Shown piece after piece: positions 32,540 to 32,807 of a stretch of DNA of 32,807 nt. Each line of letters opens with the position of its first letter. The first letter of the stretch is position 1. Position numbers and translations under genes: made by a program. The notes beneath the pieces were generated by a model. The model did not search any database, had not been told where the DNA came from, and saw nothing but the letters and a program-made list of their open reading frames with translations. The stretch is from Planctomycetota bacterium (GTDB taxonomy: Bacteria; Planctomycetota; PUPC01; JACPCR01). The stretch spans positions 1 to 32,807 of the forward strand of contig JASLXP010000343.1 in assembly GCA_030740295.1 (NCBI GenBank). Reading direction: 5' to 3'.

Positions 32540-32807
32540 TCAGAGTTCGAACTTGACTCTCGAGCCGAAGACATTGTCGTCTTTGTTGTCGATCACCACG
32601 ATGCCCTGGTACTTGCCGGGCTTGAGGGCGGAGATGTCGATTATCTGGCGAATGGATGTGCCGGGGAAGATGCGTTTCTGGCGGCCTGGGAACTTACCTG
32701 CTTCTTCGCCCTCGGTATCGTAGAGCTCGACCCAGACCTCGGGCCTGACCCAACGTTCGCCGGTGTTGGAGATATCGACCCGGAGGCCCTTTTTACCTTC
32801 CTCCAGG
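32540..32807 (-). CDS. PapD-like chaperone-like protein, 5' end beyond the window
   Basis: The minus-strand frame is open from the window edge to the TGA at 32540-32542, leaving the last ~88 residues. They form an Ig-like beta-sandwich: GLRVDISNTGERWVRPEVWVELYD, FPGRQKRIFPGTSIRQI, then LKPGKYQGIVVIDN and a final RVKFEL strand. The pattern of N-T-G, then R-P, then P-G, then L-P/K-x-G-x-Y matches the C-terminal domain of periplasmic-chaperone-like proteins found next to usher-like genes. It lies 162 nt upstream of the usher-like gene on the same strand. The N-terminal domain and start are outside the window, so the family call is tentative. Confidence 0.55.
   Translation of the reverse strand, partial: LEEGKKGLRVDISNTGERWVRPEVWVELYDTEGEEAGKFPGRQKRIFPGTSIRQIIDISALKPGKYQGIVVIDNKDDNVFGSRVKFEL

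Overview
The window looks like a chromosomal piece of a Gram-negative bacterium of the PVC superphylum or a close relative (Planctomycetota, Verrucomicrobiota, Kiritimatiellota or Hydrogenedentota type). The reasons are a 1055-residue secreted protein with a PVC-type C-terminal cytochrome c domain, three Gfo/Idh/MocA oxidoreductases, several secreted esterases of the acetyl-xylan-esterase and CocE types, a GH88-like hydrolase, and outer-membrane genes (MlaA, OmpA lipoprotein, SPOR lipoprotein). Assignment below superphylum is not possible from the sequence alone. No phage, transposase, CRISPR array or rRNA is visible.

Layout. 1-4166: a 5'-truncated SGNH hydrolase and a secreted two-domain esterase whose C-terminus stops abruptly against an inverted sulfatase gene fragment. 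4167-5889: mnmE and tRNA-Leu(UAA) on the minus strand. 5955-9220: a small lipoprotein gene with its own promoter, then a three-gene envelope operon with a good sigma70-like promoter (6497-6524) and a strong intrinsic terminator (9188-9220). It encodes a signal-anchored small protein, a membrane-anchored HTH-like acidic repeat protein and an OmpA lipoprotein. 9410-9759: csrA with a leader hairpin that displays a GGA motif. 9740-11113: GH88-like hydrolase (minus). 11226-16562: a probable operon of an orphan DNA methyltransferase, two Gfo/Idh/MocA oxidoreductases and a secreted transglutaminase-like protein. 16624-20728 (minus): mlaA and the PVC-type cytochrome protein. 20842-22307: a GNAT gene overlapping a D-2-hydroxyacid dehydrogenase gene. 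22311-22534: two heptanucleotide repeat arrays. 22529-23527 (minus): a third Gfo/Idh/MocA gene. 23601-29589: an acetyl-xylan-esterase-like protein, a SPOR-domain lipoprotein, a ComA-like phosphosulfolactate synthase and a CocE/NonD hydrolase. 29656-32807 (minus): an outer-membrane usher-like gene split by a frameshift at an A9 tract, preceded by the 3' end of a PapD-like chaperone-like gene.

How the genes fit together. Much of the window suits a polysaccharide-degrading lifestyle: de-esterification (SGNH, AXE-like, CocE), removal of unsaturated uronic acids (GH88-like), a former sulfatase, and oxidation of sugars or acids (Gfo/Idh/MocA, hydroxyacid dehydrogenase, secreted cytochrome). A second theme is envelope building: MlaA, OmpA, SPOR and usher/chaperone-like proteins. 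The items most worth a second look are the esterase/sulfatase junction, the A9 frameshift in the usher-like gene, the bounded envelope operon with a membrane-tethered HTH-like protein, the csrA leader hairpin, the heptamer arrays and the isolated bacterial comA.
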